In this document: positions 15,181 through 17,986 of the stretch, piece by piece | Layout: the number at the start of each line of letters is the position of its first letter | Position numbering within the stretch: position 1 is the first letter of the stretch | NCBI GenBank assembly: GCA_900546675.1 | Contig: URDQ01000043.1 | Span: 1 to 17,986 of the forward strand | Source: an uncultured Porphyromonas sp. | Lineage (GTDB): Bacteria > Bacteroidota > Bacteroidia > Bacteroidales > Porphyromonadaceae | Length of the DNA stretch: 17,986 nt | Direction of reading: 5' to 3' | The notes under the pieces: generated by a model | What the model was told of the DNA's origin: nothing | The model's input: the letters and a program-made list of their open reading frames with translations, nothing else | The model's database searches: none | Position numbers and translations under genes: made by a program

Positions 15181-16923
15181 TTATAGTGTCTCCCGCACCG
15201 TCAGGTGTAACTCATCGAGCTGCTCCGGCTCTAGTCGTGCAGGCGCATCGATCATCACATCACGACCCGAATTGTTCTTCGGGAAGGCGATACAGTCACG
15301 TATCGAGTCCAGCTCAGCCATGAGCGATACCCAGCGATCCAGTCCGAAGGCGATACCACCGTGAGGAGGTGCGCCATACTTAAAGGCATTCATCAAGAAG
15401 CCAAACTGCTCCTCGGCACGCTCCTTCGTAAAGCCTAGTGCCGCAAAGACTCTCGCCTGTAGCTCCGCATCGTGGATACGGATAGAGCCACCGCCTACCT
15501 CGACACCATTGATTACCATATCGTAAGCATCAGCACGGACGCTACCTGGGTCGCTCTCGAGACGATCCTGATCCTCAGGCTTCGGTGCTGTAAAGGGGTG
15601 GTGCATCGCATAGTAGCGCTGCGTCTCCTCGTCCCACTCGAGTAGCGGGAAGTCGACCACCCAGAGACACTCATAGTGTCCAGGCTTCATCAGCCCCAGC
15701 TCAGAGGCGATGTGTAGGCGTAGCGTACCCAGCTGCTTCTGTGCTGGACGCTTGTCCCCTGAGATCAGGAAGGCTATGTCGCCAGGCTGCATAGACAGCT
15801 TATCGGCCAGAGCTTTGAGTTGGTCGGCCGTGAGGAACTTGTCGAAGCTGCTCTTCATCGTTCCATCAGCCTGATAGCGTAGCCAGAGTAGTCCCTTGGC
15901 ACCCACCTGTGGACGCTTGACGAAGTCGGTCAGCTGGTCAATCTGCTTACGTGTGTAGTCCGCCTTGCCCGTGACCACGATAGCACCGATATAGGCTGCA
16001 CTATCGACCACGCCAAAGCCATGCCCCTGTATCGTCTCCGTCACCTCTGCAATCTCCATGCCAAAGCGCAGATCAGGTTTGTCGCTACCATAGCGATCCA
16101 TAGCCTCGTACCAAGTCATACGACGTAGTGGCGTGGGGAGGTCAATGCCACGAATCTCCTTAAAGAGGTGCTTCGCCAGCCCCTCGAAGGTACTCAAGAT
16201 GTCGTCCTGCTCCACGAAGCTCATCTCGCAATCTATTTGCGTAAACTCAGGCTGACGGTCAGCACGCAGGTCCTCATCTCTAAAGCACTTCACGATTTGG
16301 AAGTAGCGATCCATACCCGCTACCATCAGTAGCTGCTTGAAGGTCTGTGGCGACTGGGGTAGTGCGTAAAACTGCCCTGGGTTCATACGACTAGGCACCA
16401 CGAAGTCTCGCGCTCCCTCGGGCGTCGAACCGATCAGCATCGGCGTCTCGATCTCTAGGAAGTGGAGCCCATCGAGATAGCGTCTCGTCTCCATCGTCAT
16501 ACGGTGACGCAGCTCTATGTTACTCAGCACTGGTCTACGACGTAGGTCTAGGTAGCGGTACTTCATACGCAGGTCATCGCCACCATCGCTCACATCCTCG
16601 ATCGTAAAGGGAGGCGTGTCAGCACGGTTCAGCACCTCCATACGATCTGCTAGGATCTCGATCTGTCCCGTGGGGATCTTCTCATTGACACTGCTGCGCA
16701 GGCGCACGGTACCCGTTACCGCCAGCACCCACTCACGGCCCACCTCACTGAGGAGAGCCTGATGCGACTCATCAAAGAAGATCTGCGTAATGCCATATCT
16801 ATCACGTAAGTCGAGGAAGGTCATAGCCCCCATACGACGAATCTTAGCGACCCAACCCGCGAGCGTCACCTGCTGTCCCTCGTCAGAGGCACGCAGAGCT
16901 CCACACGTATGCGTTCTGTACAT
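15181..16923 (-). CDS. aspS: Aspartyl-tRNA synthetase
   Basis: This is a class IIb synthetase that charges tRNA-Asp in the cytoplasm. The 580 residues show the N-terminal OB anticodon-binding fold (~1-110, VTLAGWVAKIRRMG), class II motif 2 (FRDEDLRADRQPEF, 214-227), the bacterial GAD insertion (~290-420) and motif 3 (GLDR, 527-530), ending in the typical bacterial tail with PARLEPEQLDELHL. It is full length with no visible defect. First gene of the seven-gene - strand run, and the one with a recognisable upstream -7 box. Confidence 0.97.
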   Translation of the reverse strand: MYRTHTCGALRASDEGQQVTLAGWVAKIRRMGAMTFLDLRDRYGITQIFFDESHQALLSEVGREWVLAVTGTVRLRSSVNEKIPTGQIEILADRMEVLNRADTPPFTIEDVSDGGDDLRMKYRYLDLRRRPVLSNIELRHRMTMETRRYLDGLHFLEIETPMLIGSTPEGARDFVVPSRMNPGQFYALPQSPQTFKQLLMVAGMDRYFQIVKCFRDEDLRADRQPEFTQIDCEMSFVEQDDILSTFEGLAKHLFKEIRGIDLPTPLRRMTWYEAMDRYGSDKPDLRFGMEIAEVTETIQGHGFGVVDSAAYIGAIVVTGKADYTRKQIDQLTDFVKRPQVGAKGLLWLRYQADGTMKSSFDKFLTADQLKALADKLSMQPGDIAFLISGDKRPAQKQLGTLRLHIASELGLMKPGHYECLWVVDFPLLEWDEETQRYYAMHHPFTAPKPEDQDRLESDPGSVRADAYDMVINGVEVGGGSIRIHDAELQARVFAALGFTKERAEEQFGFLMNAFKYGAPPHGGIAFGLDRWVSLMAELDSIRDCIAFPKNNSGRDVMIDAPARLEPEQLDELHLTVRETL

Positions 16924-17007
16924 AATCTGATGCTACCTATTTCTATATCTATCTTTTTTAGCTTGTATCGCAGAGACCGATACGCTATGCGCCAGCCTCC
17001 ACTAGCA

Positions 17008-17015
17008 CAAAAGTA
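17008..17015 (-). promoter_or_regulatory. -7 promoter box upstream of aspS
   Basis: On the - strand this reads TACTTTTG, matching TAnnTTTG. It is 84 bases from the aspS start, giving a leader of about 75 bases. The region upstream is T-rich but no clean -33 box is seen. Confidence 0.5.
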
Positions 17016-17033
17016 CACAAAAACAAGCACATC

Positions 17034-17068
17034 GAGATTAGAGACTAGAGATTAGAGGTTAGAAGTTA
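17034..17068. repeat. Five 7-bp tandem repeats
   Basis: Units read GAGATTA, GAGACTA, GAGATTA, GAGGTTA and GAAGTTA. They lie between the aspS promoter and the end of the transporter gene. Confidence 0.85.
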
Positions 17069-17073
17069 GAGTC

Positions 17074-17109
17074 CCGATAGCTCTGATAGCTCTGATAGCT
17101 CCGATCACT
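17074..17109. repeat. Four 9-bp tandem repeats
   Basis: Units read CCGATAGCT, CTGATAGCT, CTGATAGCT and CCGATCACT. They begin five bases after the heptamer array but have a different unit length and sequence. Confidence 0.8.
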
Positions 17110-17141
17110 CCAGCCAATCGCCAACAGCTAACAGCCAACAG

Positions 17142-17986
17142 CTAGAGCAGCAACAGGCTGATTGCCATAAATGCCATCCCCCCGATGAGGCCGTAGAGTG
17201 CCGTGTGGTGGTGACCAAACCGCTCCGCAGCGGGGAGCAGTTCGTCAAAGGAGATGTACACCATAATGCCCGCAATCATCGCAAAGCAGCAGCCCATCAC
17301 CGTCGGGGTCAGGAAAGGACGCAAGAGCAAGAAGCCCAGCAAGCCGCCGATAGGCTCGGCTAGACCCGAAGCGAGCGAGAGAAAGAACGCTTTGCGCTTA
17401 TTGCCCGTGGCATGGTAGATAGGGATAGCCACCGAGATACCCTCCGGGATGTTGTGCAGCGCAATAGCGATAGCTATCGGCAGTGCTAGGGAGAGATCAG
17501 TCAGCGCAGACATAAAGGTGACCATACCCTCGGGGAAGTTGTGGATAGCGAGGACTATCGCCGTAACCATACCGGTACGCAGCAAGCTCTCCTGATGCGC
17601 TGTCGTCGTTTGGTCGGGTTCATTCTGAAGGCTTTGCACCGCACTTTGGTCGGGCAACTCGTGAGGGTTTTCCGCCTCAGGAATCAGTCGGTCAATGATA
17701 CCAATCAGCGCCACCCCTGCGAAGAATGCAAGCGTAGCATAGAGCGTCGCTAGTCGCTCTCCATAAAGTGGCGTCATCGTCGTCTCGGCAGAGCGAAAGA
17801 GCTCCACAAAAGAGACATAAACCATCACACCCGCAGAGAAGCCTAGCGAGACCGATAGGAAGATGCGGTTGGTGCGCTTGGTAAAGAAGATTAGAGCACT
17901 CCCGATGCCGGTAGAGAGACCCGCCCAGAGGCAATAGTGTCCTAAACGTTTTTTACGGGCGAAGGGTGTAAGATAGCTGTCAAGCG
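17142..17986 (-). pseudogene. zupT: ZIP-family metal transporter, 5' end replaced or cut off
   Basis: This is a ZIP-family inner-membrane importer of zinc and other divalent metals. The ZIP part is recognisable from AGLSTGIG (TM1) onwards, with HNFPEG in TM4, HNIPEG in TM5 and SGLAEPIGG, the metal-path residues of ZupT-type proteins. A hydrophilic loop (~NPHELPDQ to TTTAHQ) separates TM3 and TM4. The frame stays open to the window edge, but upstream of TM1 it enters the 54-bp repeat and reads the charged FARKKRLGHY instead of the hydrophobic start of TM1. The normal start codon is therefore missing; the first internal starts are GTG at 17828 and ATG at 17825, which lose TM1. It is probably interrupted, or joined to an upstream frame outside the window. 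ZIP identity is firm; the pseudogene status is inferred. Confidence 0.7.
17932..17985 (-). repeat. Right copy of 54-bp terminal inverted repeat
   Basis: This is the exact reverse complement of 1-54. It overlaps the 5' part of the transporter frame, and recognisable ZIP sequence begins right where the repeat ends. The boundary is as sharp as at the left edge, as expected for the end of an inserted element. Confidence 0.9.

Noticed and set aside
17034..17109. Possible CRISPR array
   Set aside because: The units are 7 and 9 bases with no spacers and no cas genes nearby.

Overview
The window looks like chromosomal DNA of a Porphyromonas-like member of the Bacteroidales. The evidence is a type IX secretion (T9SS) C-terminal sorting domain, Omp28-family and DUF6029-type outer-membrane proteins, a Porphyromonas-style dipeptidyl peptidase IV, and TAnnTTTG-type -7 promoter boxes. 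The species is inferred from gene content. A P. asaccharolytica/P. uenonis-like genome is my best guess, but it is not proven.

Left half (56-5875, + strand): one -7 box precedes five closely spaced genes, all predicted to act outside the cytoplasm. They encode a BIG2-domain lipoprotein, a TlpA-type thioredoxin, a DUF6029-like beta-barrel, an Omp28-type lipoprotein with a CxxC motif, and a T9SS-exported modular protein with a CPPC thioredoxin domain. Three thioredoxin-fold or CxxC proteins, predicted for the periplasm, the outer membrane and the cell surface, sit beside a barrel and a lipoprotein that each carry a CX4C cysteine pair. This suggests a cell-envelope thiol/disulfide system and is the best candidate here for something undescribed.

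Middle (5876-6470): a gene-free stretch between convergent operons. It holds a long terminator-like hairpin, REP-like repeats that can pair in two competing ways, an orphan -7 box and a G/C-tract hairpin.

Right half (6471-16923, - strand): read in the direction of transcription, a seven-gene run of aspS, nif3-like, C4 zinc-ribbon coiled-coil protein, tilS, THUMP-domain RNA methyltransferase, dipeptidyl peptidase IV and purD. Most gaps are under 50 bases and the last pair overlaps by 4. It mixes translation and RNA-modification functions with a peptidase and purine synthesis. A -7 box lies upstream of aspS. Further right, after an intergenic stretch with short tandem repeats, is a ZIP-family metal transporter on the - strand that runs off the window edge.

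Both edges carry the same 54-bp sequence in inverted orientation (1-54 and 17932-17985). At the right edge it replaces what should be the hydrophobic N-terminus of the transporter. At the left edge it ends an open frame with a stop codon. The simplest reading is that the window is bounded by two copies of one repeated element, probably an insertion sequence, in opposite orientations, and that the transporter gene is interrupted by it. An invertible segment or an assembly artefact remains possible.
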